Source of the DNA: Geodermatophilus sp. DF01-2
GTDB lineage: Bacteria; Actinomycetota; Actinomycetes; Mycobacteriales; Geodermatophilaceae
Direction: 5' to 3'
Assembly: GCF_004571065.1 (NCBI RefSeq)
Contig: NZ_SPQN01000023.1
Span: 1 to 44,419, forward strand
Length of the DNA stretch: 44,419 nt
This document shows, piece by piece, positions 35,113-44,223 of the stretch. The notes beneath the pieces were generated by a model that ran no database searches, was not told where the DNA came from, and worked only from the letters and a program-made list of their open reading frames with translations. Both the position numbers and the translations under genes were made by a program. Within the stretch, counting starts at the first letter, position 1. The number at the start of each line of letters is the position of its first letter.

Positions 35113-36758
35113 CCACCCACCAACCAGACGGCCGTGTCCGGGGGCACTTCGCCGGCCATCGCCTCGCTGGTCAGCGCCGGCTCACCCTGGCCGGCCAGCG
35201 GCACCGGCCGGGCGCTCAGGTTCACGACACACCGGAAGCGCGGCCCGCGGTCGAACGCCAGCACGTCGTCTCCGAGATCCTGCCAGGTCAGCGGCTCGTC
35301 GTCGGCCAGGCCGGGCAGGCTGCGGCGCAGCCGCAGCGCGCTCCGGTACAGCGACAGGGTCGACGCCGGGTCGTTCCGCTGCGCGGCGACGGTCAGCTCC
35401 CGCCACTCCTCCGGCTGGGGCAGCCACGGTCGGACGCCGTCCGTGGTGAAGCCGAACGGCGGCCGGTTCCCCGACCACGGCAGCGGCACCCGGCAGCCGT
35501 CGCGGCCGCGCGCCGTGCGCCCGGAGCGCTCCCACGTGGGGTCCTGGAGGACCTCCTCGGGTAGGTCCTCCACCTCGGGAAGGCCGAGCTCCTCGCCCTG
35601 GTACAGGTAGGCCCCGCCCGGCAGGGCGAGCGTCAGCAGGATGGCAGCCCGGGCCCGCCGGAGCCCGAGTGCGCGATCGACCGGGGACGCCGGATCGAAG
35701 CCCATGGGTGCCGCGCCGCTGCGCGCCCGGCCGAACCGGGTGACGTGCCGGGTCTCGTCGTGACTGGAGAGCACCCAGGTGACAGGCGCGCCGACCGGTG
35801 CCAGGGCGGCCAGGGTCCCGTCGACGGCGGCCCGGATGGTGGTCGCGTCCCAGGGGGCCCTGAGGTAGTCGAAGTTGAAGGTCGTGTGCAGCTCGTCCGG
35901 TCGCACGTAGCGGGCCAGCCGCTCGGGCCCGTTCACCACCGCCTCGGAGACGAGCAGCCGGTCGCCGTCGTACCCCTCGGCGATCTTCCGCCAGTGCCGG
36001 AAGACCTCGTGCACCTCGTCACGGTCCCAGTGCGGGTTGTCCACCCAGCGACTCGATTCGAACAGGGCCCCGGGTCCGTGACCTGCGTCGGGGAGGCCGG
36101 GGGCCTTGGCCATGGCGGGCGCCGCGTCGACCCGGATGCCGTCGACCCCGCGGTCGAGCCAGAAGCGGACGATTCCGTCGAACTCCTCCCACACCGCCGG
36201 CTCGGCCCAGTCCAGGTCCGGCTGCTCCGGGGCGAAGAGGTGCAGGTACCACTGGCCCATCCGCCCGTCGGGCTCCCGCACGCGCGTCCAGGCCGGCCCG
36301 CCGAACGCACTGACCCAGTCGTTGGGTGGCGCCTGCCCGCCGTCCCGGCCGTCCCGGAAGAAGTAGCGGGTGCGCTCGGGTGCGCTCGGTCCGCCGGCGA
36401 CGGCTGCGCGGAACCACGGGTGTTCGGCGGAGGTGTGGTTGGCGACGAGGTCGACGACCAGCCGCAGGCCCACGCCGTGGGCCTCGGCCAGCAGCGCATC
36501 GACCTCGCCCAGGGTGCCCAGCCGCGGGTCGATGTCGCGGTGGTCGCTGACGTCGTAGCCGCCGTCGGCCATCGGCGATGGGTACCACGGGGTCACCCAG
36601 ATGGCGTCGACGCCCAGGTCGGCCAGGTACGGGAGCCGGCTGCGCAGCCCGTTGACGTCACCGGTGCCGTCGCCGTCCGAGTCCGCGAAGCTGCGCAGGT
36701 AGACCTCGTAGACGACCGCCGTCCGCCACCACGGACGGCGGTCGTCCGGAGTGTGCAC
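35109..36758 (-). CDS. GH13 alpha-glucosidase (oligo-1,6-glucosidase type)
   Basis: A 549-residue intracellular glycoside hydrolase family 13 enzyme; no signal peptide. Conserved regions: DLVANHTS (I), GIRVDAAP with the nucleophile Asp (II), VSEAVV with the acid/base Glu (III) and SSHDETR (IV); QPDLDW is the region V-like motif of alpha-glucosidases. It should release glucose from imported alpha-glucosides, next to the importer. The GTG start has GGGAG about ten bases upstream. It is separated from the importer ATPase by a 243-base repeat block, so it may have its own transcription. Confidence 0.92.
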   Translation of the reverse strand: MHTPDDRRPWWRTAVVYEVYLRSFADSDGDGTGDVNGLRSRLPYLADLGVDAIWVTPWYPSPMADGGYDVSDHRDIDPRLGTLGEVDALLAEAHGVGLRLVVDLVANHTSAEHPWFRAAVAGGPSAPERTRYFFRDGRDGGQAPPNDWVSAFGGPAWTRVREPDGRMGQWYLHLFAPEQPDLDWAEPAVWEEFDGIVRFWLDRGVDGIRVDAAPAMAKAPGLPDAGHGPGALFESSRWVDNPHWDRDEVHEVFRHWRKIAEGYDGDRLLVSEAVVNGPERLARYVRPDELHTTFNFDYLRAPWDATTIRAAVDGTLAALAPVGAPVTWVLSSHDETRHVTRFGRARSGAAPMGFDPASPVDRALGLRRARAAILLTLALPGGAYLYQGEELGLPEVEDLPEEVLQDPTWERSGRTARGRDGCRVPLPWSGNRPPFGFTTDGVRPWLPQPEEWRELTVAAQRNDPASTLSLYRSALRLRRSLPGLADDEPLTWQDLGDDVLAFDRGPRFRCVVNLSARPVPLAGQGEPALTSEAMAGEVPPDTAVWLVGG

Positions 36759-37001
36759 TGTCCGGGCTCCCTCCAGGGCGTCCCCGAGTTCGGCCCCGTC
36801 CCGGGCCCCGCCGGCCCCGTCCCGGGCCCCGCCCTGAGAACTGAGCCTGCGGAAGAGTCGGGAGGACGGGGTCCTGCTACGAAGGGTGGGGAGGACGGCG
36901 GTCCCCCTCCAGGGTCCCCGGACCTCTCCTCGTGTGCCCTGAGCTTCTTGCGAAGGGCTCGGTAAGAGGGTCCTTCTACGAGGGACGGGGGCAGGGGGGT
37001 C
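36759..37001. repeat. GGACCCC intergenic element, copy D
   Basis: This fills the gap between the GH13 gene and the importer ATPase, both on the minus strand. Read on the minus strand it begins at the ATPase stop (TGAGACCCCCC), then TAGAAGGACCC (36968-36978), then a diverged CCTTCGCAAG-type block and GTCCTCCCCACCCTTC (36881-36896), the same core as copies A-C. A short tandem repeat of GGCCCCGTCCCGGGCCCCGCC type lies at 36799-36834. A role in termination or mRNA-end formation is likely. Confidence 0.65.
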
Positions 37002-38291
37002 TCAGGCGGCGCCGGCCCGGTGCGCGCCGGTGCCGCTGTCGTCGCTGATCGTGTGGCCCTGGCTCTGCGCCTCCTGGACCTGCTCGACCCGGTCCTCGTT
37101 GGCCAGCTGGGTGAGCCGGGCGCCGGCCTCGGCGTCACGGGTCAGGTTCTCGCCGGACTGCGGGTCGAAGACGTGGACCTTTCGGCTGTCCAGCCAGAAC
37201 TCCGCCTCACGGCCCTCGCGGATCCGGCTGGTCGCGTCGATGGAGACGATGGCCTGGGTGCGCAGAGCCTCGGAGTCCAGCTCGCGGGACAGGTCGCGCA
37301 GCTGGTCGCGGATGGCGTCCGGAGCGTCGTAGGGGATGTAGGCGTACTGCGAGTCGCCCAGCCACTCGGTGACGTCGACGCGGGCCCGGAAGACCGACCC
37401 GAGCGGGCGCTTGGCCTCGTCGACGAGGGAGGCGTCCTCGAAGTACTCCGGCCGGATGCCGACCAGCAGCAGGTCGCGACCCTGCACCGCGGCGGCCCGG
37501 CGTTCGTCGAGCTCGATCGGCCCGAACGGCGTCTGCAGCCGGTTGCCCTCCAGGGTGGCGGGCAGGAAGTTCATCGGCGGAGAGCCGATGAAGCCGGCGA
37601 CGAACAGGTTGACCGGCTGCTCGTAGAGCTCCCGCGGGGAGGCGACCTGCTGGATCTTGCCCTTGCGCAGCACGCAGACCCGGTCCCCGAGGGTCATGGC
37701 CTCGGTCTGGTCGTGGGTGACGTACACGGTCGTGATCCCCAGCCGACGCTGCAGCCGGGAGATCTCGGTGCGCATCTGGCCACGCAGCTTGGCGTCGAGG
37801 TTCGACAACGGCTCGTCGAAGAGGAACGCCTCCGCCTGACGCACGATCGCCCGGCCCATCGCCACCCGCTGCCGCTGGCCACCGGAGAGGTTGGCCGGCT
37901 TGCGGTCCAGGTGCTCGTTCAGCTCGAGGACATCGGCGGCCTCGGTGACCCGGCGCCGCACCTCGTCGTCAGGCGTCTTGGACAGCCGCAGAGGAAAGGC
38001 GATGTTCTCGTACACGCTCATGTGCGGGTAAAGGGCGTAGTTCTGGAACACCATCGACAGGTTGCGGTCGCGCGGCGCGAGGTCGTTCACGCGCTTGCCG
38101 CCGATGACCATGTCGCCGCTGGTGATGTCCTCCAGCCCGACGATCATCCGCAGCAGGGTCGACTTCCCGCAGCCGGACGGGCCGACGAGGATCATGAACT
38201 CGCCGTCGGCGATGTCCAGGCTCACGTCGTTCACTGCGGGGAAGCCGTCGCCGTACTGCTTGACGATGTTCCTCATCTCGATGGAGGCCAT
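37002..38291 (-). CDS. Sugar ABC transporter ATPase (MsiK/UgpC/SugC-like)
   Basis: A 429-residue ATPase of the carbohydrate uptake family 1. Walker A GPSGCGKST, Q-loop FQNYALYPHMSV, signature LSGGQRQR, Walker B FLFDEPLSNLD and VTHDQTEAM are present. The C-terminal regulatory/TOBE region is extended by about 50 residues (ending QGHTISDDSGTGAHRAGAA). MsiK-type proteins can serve several sugar importers; here it lies 48 bases downstream of two matching permease genes and probably serves them first. Confidence 0.93.
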   Translation of the reverse strand: MASIEMRNIVKQYGDGFPAVNDVSLDIADGEFMILVGPSGCGKSTLLRMIVGLEDITSGDMVIGGKRVNDLAPRDRNLSMVFQNYALYPHMSVYENIAFPLRLSKTPDDEVRRRVTEAADVLELNEHLDRKPANLSGGQRQRVAMGRAIVRQAEAFLFDEPLSNLDAKLRGQMRTEISRLQRRLGITTVYVTHDQTEAMTLGDRVCVLRKGKIQQVASPRELYEQPVNLFVAGFIGSPPMNFLPATLEGNRLQTPFGPIELDERRAAAVQGRDLLLVGIRPEYFEDASLVDEAKRPLGSVFRARVDVTEWLGDSQYAYIPYDAPDAIRDQLRDLSRELDSEALRTQAIVSIDATSRIREGREAEFWLDSRKVHVFDPQSGENLTRDAEAGARLTQLANEDRVEQVQEAQSQGHTISDDSGTGAHRAGAA

Positions 38292-38339
38292 CAGATCTCG
38301 TCCCCTCGGTGGGTAGGTGGGGTGCGCAGCATCGTCGGG

Positions 38340-39173
38340 TCAGCCCTTGACCGCGCCGTTGGTGAGACCGGCGACGATGCGCCGCTGGAAGAGCAGGACC
38401 AGGATCACGACCGGAATCGTGACGACCACGGCCGCCGCGGCCGTGACCGTCGTCGGGTCCTCGAACTGCGAGGCGCCGGAGAACAGGCCCAGCGCCGCCG
38501 GGACCGGGCGAGCCGCGTCCGTCGAGGTCAGGGAGATGCCGTAGATGAAGTCGTTCCAGGCGATGAAGAAGGCGATGATCGCCGTGGTGAACACGCCCGG
38601 CGCGGCCAGCGGGACGATGACCTTCCGGAACGCCTGCCAGGTCGTCGCGCCGTCGACCTGCGCCGCCTGCTCCATCTCCCAGGGGATCTCCCGGAAGAAT
38701 GCCGACATCGTCCAGATGGAGATCGGCAGGGTCAGCGACAGGTACGGGATGATCAGGCCGGGCCAGGTGTCGTAGAGCCCGATCTGCCGCCACACGTTGA
38801 ACAGCGGCGTCACGATCGAGATCACCGGGAAGATCGCCACGGCCAGCGCGGTCGACAGGATGAGCGTCTTGCCCGGGAAGTCCAGCCGCGCGATGGCGTA
38901 GGCCGCGAACATGGAGAGCACGGACGCGATCGCCGTGGCGATCAGGACGATGCCGAAGGAGTTGCGCAGCGCCGGCAGGAAGAGGTCGCTCGCGGTGCCG
39001 GTGAAGATGTCGGCGTAGTTCGACCAGGTCGGCTGCGTGGGCAGGAACTGGCCGGTGGCGATGTCCGTCGGCGCCTTGAACGACAGCGACACGATCCAGG
39101 CGATGGGAAAGAGGCAGTAGACGAGGATCAGGATCCCGCCGACCATCCACCACGTCTTCTCTCGCCGCGACAT
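38340..39173 (-). CDS. Sugar ABC transporter permease (MalG/SugB-like)
   Basis: A 277-residue inner-membrane permease with six predicted helices. The EAA loop reads EMEQAAQVDGATTWQAFRKVIVPLAAPG, the form used by carbohydrate uptake family 1. The C-terminus ends FQRRIVAGLTNGAVKG, typical of MalG homologues. Its ATG overlaps the preceding permease stop by one base (TGATG), so translation is coupled. Confidence 0.93.
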   Translation of the reverse strand: MSRREKTWWMVGGILILVYCLFPIAWIVSLSFKAPTDIATGQFLPTQPTWSNYADIFTGTASDLFLPALRNSFGIVLIATAIASVLSMFAAYAIARLDFPGKTLILSTALAVAIFPVISIVTPLFNVWRQIGLYDTWPGLIIPYLSLTLPISIWTMSAFFREIPWEMEQAAQVDGATTWQAFRKVIVPLAAPGVFTTAIIAFFIAWNDFIYGISLTSTDAARPVPAALGLFSGASQFEDPTTVTAAAAVVVTIPVVILVLLFQRRIVAGLTNGAVKG

Positions 39174-40135
39174 CAGCGGTCCCCCCTGGCCTGCGCCAGA
39201 TCGACTTTGAAGCCCTTGATGAAGCCGAGAGCGATGATCACCACGGCGAGGAACAGCAGCACCGACACCGCCGACCCCAGGCCGATCTCCAGCCGGGCGA
39301 TCGTCTGGCGGTAAGCGAGGAACGACACGGACTCGGTCCCGTTGGCGCCGGCGGTCATGATGAAGATCGAGTCGAAGATGCGGAACGCGTCGAGCGTCCG
39401 GAACAGGAGCGCCACCATGATCGCTGCCTTCATGTTCGGGATCGTCACCTTCCACATCCGCTGCCACCAGGTGGCGCCGTCGACCTTGGCGGCCTCCTGC
39501 AGCACGTCGGGCACCTGAGCCAGACCGGCCAGGAGCAGCAGGGAGATGAACGGTGTGGTCTTCCAGATCTCGGCCAGGCAGATGACCAGCAGCGCCGACC
39601 AGGTGCCGCCGAACCAGTCGGTGTCGGTGCCGACGCCGGGCAGCCAGGCGAACCAGCTGTTGACGAACCCGGTGTTGATGTCGAACGCGAACTGCCAGGC
39701 GAGCGCCGACACCACGGTGATGACGGCGTACGGGATGAGGATCGCCGCCCGGACGACCGGCCGGATCGACCGGAGCGCCTTGGCCATCACCAGGGCCAGG
39801 GCGAATCCGAGGATGAGCTCCACGAAGACGGTGACCACGGTGATGAAGAGGGTGACGCCGAGGGCCTGCCACCACAGCGGGTCGGTGAGGATGACCCCGT
39901 AGTTGGAGAGCCCGATGAAGTCCCGGTTGGCCGGATCGGTGAGCCGGTAGGAGAACAGCGATTCGTACACCGCCTGGAGGATCGGATAGGCGGTCACCGC
40001 CAGCATCACGAAGAAGGCGGGGCCGGCGAGCAGCCAGCCGAGCCGCCGTTCGGCGCGTGAGCGGTCGCTGATCGTCCCGTGCGGCGCGGAGACCGGCTGG
40101 GTCTTCTCCCGTGGGGGGAGGGTCGTCGTGGTCAC
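39173..40135 (-). CDS. Sugar ABC transporter permease (MalF/SugA-like)
   Basis: A 320-residue permease, partner of the MalG-like subunit, with six main helices. The EAA loop reads LQEAAKVDGATWWQRMWKVTIPNMK. The N-terminus is a short cytoplasmic tail (MTTTTLPPREKTQPV). The GTG start overlaps the binding-protein stop (GTGA). The first loop FSYRLTDPANRDFIGLSNY is usual for trehalose/maltose-type systems. Confidence 0.93.
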   Translation of the reverse strand: MTTTTLPPREKTQPVSAPHGTISDRSRAERRLGWLLAGPAFFVMLAVTAYPILQAVYESLFSYRLTDPANRDFIGLSNYGVILTDPLWWQALGVTLFITVVTVFVELILGFALALVMAKALRSIRPVVRAAILIPYAVITVVSALAWQFAFDINTGFVNSWFAWLPGVGTDTDWFGGTWSALLVICLAEIWKTTPFISLLLLAGLAQVPDVLQEAAKVDGATWWQRMWKVTIPNMKAAIMVALLFRTLDAFRIFDSIFIMTAGANGTESVSFLAYRQTIARLEIGLGSAVSVLLFLAVVIIALGFIKGFKVDLAQARGDR

Positions 40136-41475
40136 AGCAGCTGCTCCCCTGCGAGGACGGCTCGGATCAGTTCCGCGGCCTGCTCACCGGTGACCCCGGG
40201 GGTCACCGAGCTCGGCGGGTGGTAGGTGCGCTGGATGCTCCCGGAGATCTCGTTGTAGTAGACCGTCTGCGGCCGTGGTGCCGCCATCTCCAGGGACTCC
40301 CGGATGACGGGGGCCTGCGGGAACACCTCCAGCACCGCCGGGTCGTCGTAGACCGGGATGGAGGACGCCGGGTTGCCGTTGGTGATGAAGTAGTAGGCCT
40401 GGTTCTCGTCCGAGACGATGCACTCGGCGGCCTCGAAGGCCAGCTCCGGAGCGGGGCTGAAGGCGCCGATGCCGAGGTTGATCCCGCCGTAGGGTGGCGC
40501 TGCCGGCTCGTCCGGGTTCACCCGCGGGTAGATGGTCCAGCCGTAGTCCTCCGGCACCGAGGGGTCGAGGGTCCCGGCCTCGACGGCGGACAGTGCCCGC
40601 GGCCACACGAACGGCCAGTTCACCATGAACCCGCCGTCGTCGCTCTCGAACCCGACCACGCTGGCGTCCTCACCGGCGGTCGAGAACGCCGGGCCGGCGA
40701 CGCCGCTCTCGGCGACGAGCTGGATGACCTCGGCTGCGCTCACCGCCGCCTCGGACGCCAGACCCAGCTCGATGTTCTCGGGGTCCTCGGCCTTGTCCGT
40801 GATGATGGAGCCACCCGCCGACTCGATCAGGGCGTTGACCCAGACCGTCAGCGCCTCCGCGCGGATCCCCTGCGCGCCGAGCAGCGTGTCGGTCGCCGCC
40901 GAGGCCTCCACCAGCTGCTCCCAGGTGACCGGCTGGCTGAAGTCCAGACCGGCCTCCTCCGCGACGGACTGCCGGTACCACAGGAGCTGGGTGTTGGCCC
41001 AGAACGGGACCGCCACGACCTCGCCGTCCCAGGTCGAGCCCTCGACGGCGCTCTCCACGACGTCCTCGGTGACCCGCTCGGCGACGTCCTCGGGCACCGG
41101 GGCGAGGAACCCGGCCTCGGCGAACTCCGGGATGTAGGGCGGGTCGAGGCTCATCAGGTCGATCGACTCGTCGTTCGCGGCGAGGCGGCGGATGAGCTGC
41201 TCGCGCTGCTGGGAGGACTCGCGAGGCAGCTGGGCGACCTCGATCGAGTAGGCCCCGTCGGCCGCCTCGGTGCACCGCTGGGCGATCTCGGCCTGGCCGC
41301 CGGAGTCGGGGTTGATGTACCAGGTGAGGACGCTCGGGTCGCCCGGGCCACCGCCGCACGCGGTGAGTGTCGAGGCCAGGACCGCCGCCGCGGCGGCACC
41401 GCCCAGCGACCGTCTCCGTCCCGGGACACCAGCTCGGCCGAGCGGTCCGCCTCTGCCACTTCTCGACACCGTCAT
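40132..41475 (-). CDS. Sugar-binding lipoprotein (LpqY/ThuE-like)
   Basis: A 447-residue extracellular binding protein (SBP family 1). Two arginine clusters, a hydrophobic stretch and lipobox LTAC put the lipidated cysteine at residue 40. The body follows MalE-type architecture (PVPEDVAERV, VPFWANTQLLWYR, GGFMVNWPFVWP). With the two permeases, the MsiK-like ATPase and an alpha-glucosidase, the cargo is probably trehalose or another alpha-glucoside. GGAGG precedes the ATG by three bases. The gene is first in the operon and has its own promoter at 41522-41550. Confidence 0.9.
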   Translation of the reverse strand: MTVSRSGRGGPLGRAGVPGRRRSLGGAAAAAVLASTLTACGGGPGDPSVLTWYINPDSGGQAEIAQRCTEAADGAYSIEVAQLPRESSQQREQLIRRLAANDESIDLMSLDPPYIPEFAEAGFLAPVPEDVAERVTEDVVESAVEGSTWDGEVVAVPFWANTQLLWYRQSVAEEAGLDFSQPVTWEQLVEASAATDTLLGAQGIRAEALTVWVNALIESAGGSIITDKAEDPENIELGLASEAAVSAAEVIQLVAESGVAGPAFSTAGEDASVVGFESDDGGFMVNWPFVWPRALSAVEAGTLDPSVPEDYGWTIYPRVNPDEPAAPPYGGINLGIGAFSPAPELAFEAAECIVSDENQAYYFITNGNPASSIPVYDDPAVLEVFPQAPVIRESLEMAAPRPQTVYYNEISGSIQRTYHPPSSVTPGVTGEQAAELIRAVLAGEQLL

Positions 41476-41521
41476 CCGCCTCCGTTGGCGAGTAGCTGAT
41501 CCCGGTCACCGCGGTTTTCGT

Positions 41522-41550
41522 ACCGTGGCCCAGGTCACCAAGGGTGTCAA
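41522..41550 (-). promoter_or_regulatory. Promoter of the sugar-importer operon
   Basis: On the minus strand TTGACA (41545-41550), the consensus -35, is followed after 17 bases by CACGGT (41522-41527), an acceptable -10. The spacer contains an imperfect palindrome GTGGCC-CA-GGTCAC (41525-41538), a possible repressor site. The start codon of the binding-protein gene is about 45 bases downstream. Confidence 0.55.
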
Positions 41551-41587
41551 CTCGAGCGAGACCGGTCCGTGACCGACGCCTGCACGG

Positions 41588-41648
41588 CCCCCTTGCAGGG
41601 TCCCGCCGCGGGCCTGTGAGCGGTAGGGGGCAAGGGTCTCCTTCCTCA
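41588..41648 (-). repeat. GGACC-type element, copy E, at the DUF4032 stop
   Basis: On the minus strand it starts at the DUF4032 stop (TGAGGAAGGAGACCC) and folds into a stem of GCAAGGG (41630-41636) with CCCTTGC (41590-41596). It probably terminates the DUF4032 transcript upstream of the sugar operon promoter. Confidence 0.6.
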
Positions 41649-42881
41649 GTCCCGGCCGCCCACGATCACCGACGGCGTGGTCAGCTCCTTGGGCGTCCGG
41701 GGCAGCACCGTGTCGAAGTAGGAGCGTGCGGCCCGCGTCGTCCCGACGTCGTGACCGGCCCTCTCGGACAGGAACCAGCGGTGCTCGAGGATTTCGTGGA
41801 AGACCTCGGCCGGCGCCAGCCGGCCGACGAGGTCCGGCGGGATCGCCTCGACGACGGGGTGGTAGGCCTCGGCCAGCCACCGGTAGCCGGCCACGGTCTC
41901 GGGGACGGGGGTGCCGATCTTCTGCTCGACGGTGGCCCGGTAGGCGCGCAGGTCGTTGAGCAGCCGACGCGCCTGGCGCTCCTGCACCTCCAGGCCGGTC
42001 AGCCGGAACAGCTCCCGGCGGTTCTGCCCCGGTTCGGCGACCCGGGTCTCGACGCGCAGCCGGGCGCCGCCCTGCGGGTCGGTCACCAGCTCGATCTCGC
42101 CGACGTCGAACCCCAGGTCGTTGAGCCGCTGCAGCCGCTCGGCCACTCGCTGGCGCTGCTCGTCCAGCGCGAAGACCTCCTCGCGGGTCACCTCGTGCCA
42201 CAGCGCCGCGTAGCGCACCGGTAGGCTGTCGGCGACCTCGATCGGGTCGACGTCCACCGGCAGCAGCTCGCCGAACTGCAGGTCGAGCAGCTCGGCCCCC
42301 ACCCGCTCCCGGGCGAGGTCGACGTCGTAGTGGCGCTGGCCCGGGCTGAGCTCCAGGTGCCGCTCGGAGGTCTCGGCGTCGACGAGGTAGGCGGTGAACG
42401 CGCCGGCGTCGAGCCGGAACAGGGTGTTCGACAGCGAGCAGTCGCCCCAGAAGACGCCGGCCAGGTGCAACCGCACCAGCAGCACCACCATGGTGTCGAG
42501 CAGCTGGTCGGCGGAGTGGTCGCCATAGGGGCGGGAGAACAGGTACCGGTAGGACATCGAGTACTCGAGGTACCGGGTGACCAGGACGGCGTCCTGGCCC
42601 CCGGGGCGGTCGACGCAGATGCCGAGGACCGACACCGACGGCAGCCCCTCCTCCTCGAACTGACCGAGCAGCGCGTACTCGTGCCGGGCCAGCGGCTCGG
42701 AGATCTCCTTGAGCGCGTAGACGTGGCCGTCCTGCGCGGTGAAGCGGACGACGTGCCGGGAGATGCCGCGCTGGGGGACCTCGAGCAGGAGCTCGGGGTC
42801 CCACTGCTCGAGCGGAAGGTGCCACGGCAGGCTCAGCAGGCCCGCGCCGTCGGTGGCCGGTGGCCGGAAGAGGTACCGCAC
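41646..42881 (-). CDS. DUF4032 protein with a kinase-like N-terminal domain
   Basis: A 411-residue soluble protein. The N-terminal half has protein-kinase-fold traits: YALKEISE (lysine strand), HLAGVFWGDCSLSNTLFR (in the place of the catalytic loop, Asp and Asn present) and AYLVDAETSE (in the place of DFG). The C-terminal half is DUF4032 (LNDLRAYRATVEQKIG, FHEILEHRWFLSERAG). The family is actinobacterial and unstudied as far as I know; small-molecule or lipopolysaccharide-kinase-like activity is a guess. The GTG giving VRYLFRPP has GGAG six bases upstream and is preferred to a TTG seven codons earlier. Confidence 0.85.
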   Translation of the reverse strand: MRYLFRPPATDGAGLLSLPWHLPLEQWDPELLLEVPQRGISRHVVRFTAQDGHVYALKEISEPLARHEYALLGQFEEEGLPSVSVLGICVDRPGGQDAVLVTRYLEYSMSYRYLFSRPYGDHSADQLLDTMVVLLVRLHLAGVFWGDCSLSNTLFRLDAGAFTAYLVDAETSERHLELSPGQRHYDVDLARERVGAELLDLQFGELLPVDVDPIEVADSLPVRYAALWHEVTREEVFALDEQRQRVAERLQRLNDLGFDVGEIELVTDPQGGARLRVETRVAEPGQNRRELFRLTGLEVQERQARRLLNDLRAYRATVEQKIGTPVPETVAGYRWLAEAYHPVVEAIPPDLVGRLAPAEVFHEILEHRWFLSERAGHDVGTTRAARSYFDTVLPRTPKELTTPSVIVGGRD

Positions 42882-43022
42882 GACGAGCTCCGTTGGTCGC
42901 AAGAGCAGCCGACGCCCCGGCGGGGCGGTGTCGGGTCGTCACCCTCCCACGCCGGACCGGTCCGGCGCGCGGCCGGGCGGGATGCGACAGCGGAGGCCCG
43001 CGGAGCCGGTCGGCCGGTCGGG

Positions 43023-43613
43023 TCAGCTGGCCGCGAGGAGACCGGCGAGCCGGGCGGCGCCGGCCCGGCGGATCCGCGGCTCCCCGGGCTGGAGCACCAG
43101 GCCGAGCAGCCAGCGCGCCGCGAGCTCGGCGGCGTCGGGCTCGACCCGTAGCGCCCTGGCCAGCCGGCTCACGTGCTCCGCCCAGCGCTCGGGGGCCGCC
43201 GCCAGCAGCCCGGTCAGCACGTCCGGCTCGTCCCGCGCCAGCCGGCGCAGCACCGGGTGGCCGGCGACCTCGTCGGCCAGCACCCGGAGGGCCGCGTCCG
43301 GGGGCAGCTCACCGGCCAGCGCGGAGAGCCGGTCCAGCTCGGCGGCGAGCAGCGCGCGGGCCACCTCCTCCTTGGTCCGGAAGTGGTTGTAGAGAGTCGC
43401 CTTGGCCACCCCGGCCGCGGCCGCCACCGACTGCATGGTGCTGCCGCGCAGCCCGTACCCGGCGAACGTCCGCGCGGCGCCGTCGAGCAGGCCGGCGCGG
43501 GTGCGTCCCATGGCGTTGCCACCGCGGGTGTGCGCCCCGCGCACGTGGGTGGGGGCGCGCGGCGCCCATCCCGGCGCAGCGGAGTCTCCAGGGATCGGTC
43601 CGACCGTCGCCAT
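43023..43613 (-). CDS. TetR-family transcriptional regulator
   Basis: A 196-residue regulator. The TetR DNA-binding domain spans GLLDGAARTFAGYGLRGSTMQSVAAAAGVAKATLYNHFRTKEEV-type sequence (about residues 42-85). The Ala/Leu-rich remainder is the ligand/dimer domain. The ATG at 43611-43613 is taken, with AGGA three bases before it; an internal ATG at 43509-43511 giving MGRTRAGLL removes a 34-residue unstructured leader and is a serious alternative. No target is obvious. Confidence 0.85.
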   Translation of the reverse strand: MATVGPIPGDSAAPGWAPRAPTHVRGAHTRGGNAMGRTRAGLLDGAARTFAGYGLRGSTMQSVAAAAGVAKATLYNHFRTKEEVARALLAAELDRLSALAGELPPDAALRVLADEVAGHPVLRRLARDEPDVLTGLLAAAPERWAEHVSRLARALRVEPDAAELAARWLLGLVLQPGEPRIRRAGAARLAGLLAAS

Positions 43614-43752
43614 GGTTCCTGTCTGGCACCGCGGGCGCGGGTGGTCAAGTGGCAGGCTCCCGGCCCTCTCGCAGGCTCGGGCACGCCCTGGAGCGGGCCA
43701 TTCGAGCGCTCGGAGTGCCCAGGAGGGGGCGGCGGTCGGGGCCGGCCGCGGC

Positions 43753-44163
43753 TCAGGCGGCCAGCGACACCGCGCCGGTCGGCTGTCCGGCGGCGCGGAC
43801 CGGCGCGCCGACCAGCGCCAGCGCAGGCTCGGCGGCCGGCTGTTCGCCGGATCCGGCCACTGCGGCCTTCTCCCCCTCGGCGGGCGCGCCGGCGGTGTCG
43901 GCGGCGGGGACGAGCGGGCGGAGCCGGCCGTCGGCACCACGCAGGCCGAGGCTCACCTCGGCGAGCAGGTCGGCGAGTTCGACGTCGAGGGCGCCGCAGA
44001 TCGAGGCCAGCAGCTCGGAGGACGCCTCCTTCTGCCCCCGCTCGACCTCGGAGAGGTAGCCCAGGCTCACCCGGGCGGCTCCGGAGACGTCGCGCAGCGT
44101 CCGCCGCTGGCGCAGCCGGTGGCCGCGCAGGGTCGTCCCGAGCTGGGTGCGCAGCAGCGTCAT
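43753..44163 (-). CDS. clgR: ClgR-type XRE-family transcriptional regulator
   Basis: A 136-residue regulator. Residues 1-70 are an XRE helix-turn-helix almost typical of ClgR, the activator of Clp protease, Lon and pspA genes in actinobacteria: [16 protein letters not shown] and [27 protein letters not shown]. The C-terminal 60 residues are Ala/Gly/Pro-rich and end in AVSLAA; such hydrophobic Ala-Ala ends can be Clp recognition signals, and ClgR is a known Clp substrate. AGGAG precedes the ATG by six bases. A damage-type promoter lies upstream (44224-44247). Confidence 0.9.
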   Translation of the reverse strand: MTLLRTQLGTTLRGHRLRQRRTLRDVSGAARVSLGYLSEVERGQKEASSELLASICGALDVELADLLAEVSLGLRGADGRLRPLVPAADTAGAPAEGEKAAVAGSGEQPAAEPALALVGAPVRAAGQPTGAVSLAA

Positions 44164-44197
44164 CGCCGTCTCCTGTCCTGCCTCTGCGAGAAGCGGC

Positions 44198-44216
44198 GGC
44201 ACCCACGGAGGGTGCC
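44198..44216 (-). promoter_or_regulatory. Perfect inverted repeat in the clgR leader
   Basis: GGCACCC-ACGGA-GGGTGCC, seven-base arms, lies 35-53 bases before the clgR start and just after the predicted transcription start. It may be an operator or a 5' mRNA hairpin. Confidence 0.4.
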
Positions 44217-44223
44217 GTGCGCT

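Noticed and set aside
43703..43712. Ten-base palindrome CGAGCGCTCG between TetR and ClgR genes as a TetR operator
   Set aside because: It is about 90 bases upstream of the tetR start with no recognisable promoter beside it, and short GC palindromes are frequent by chance in this DNA.
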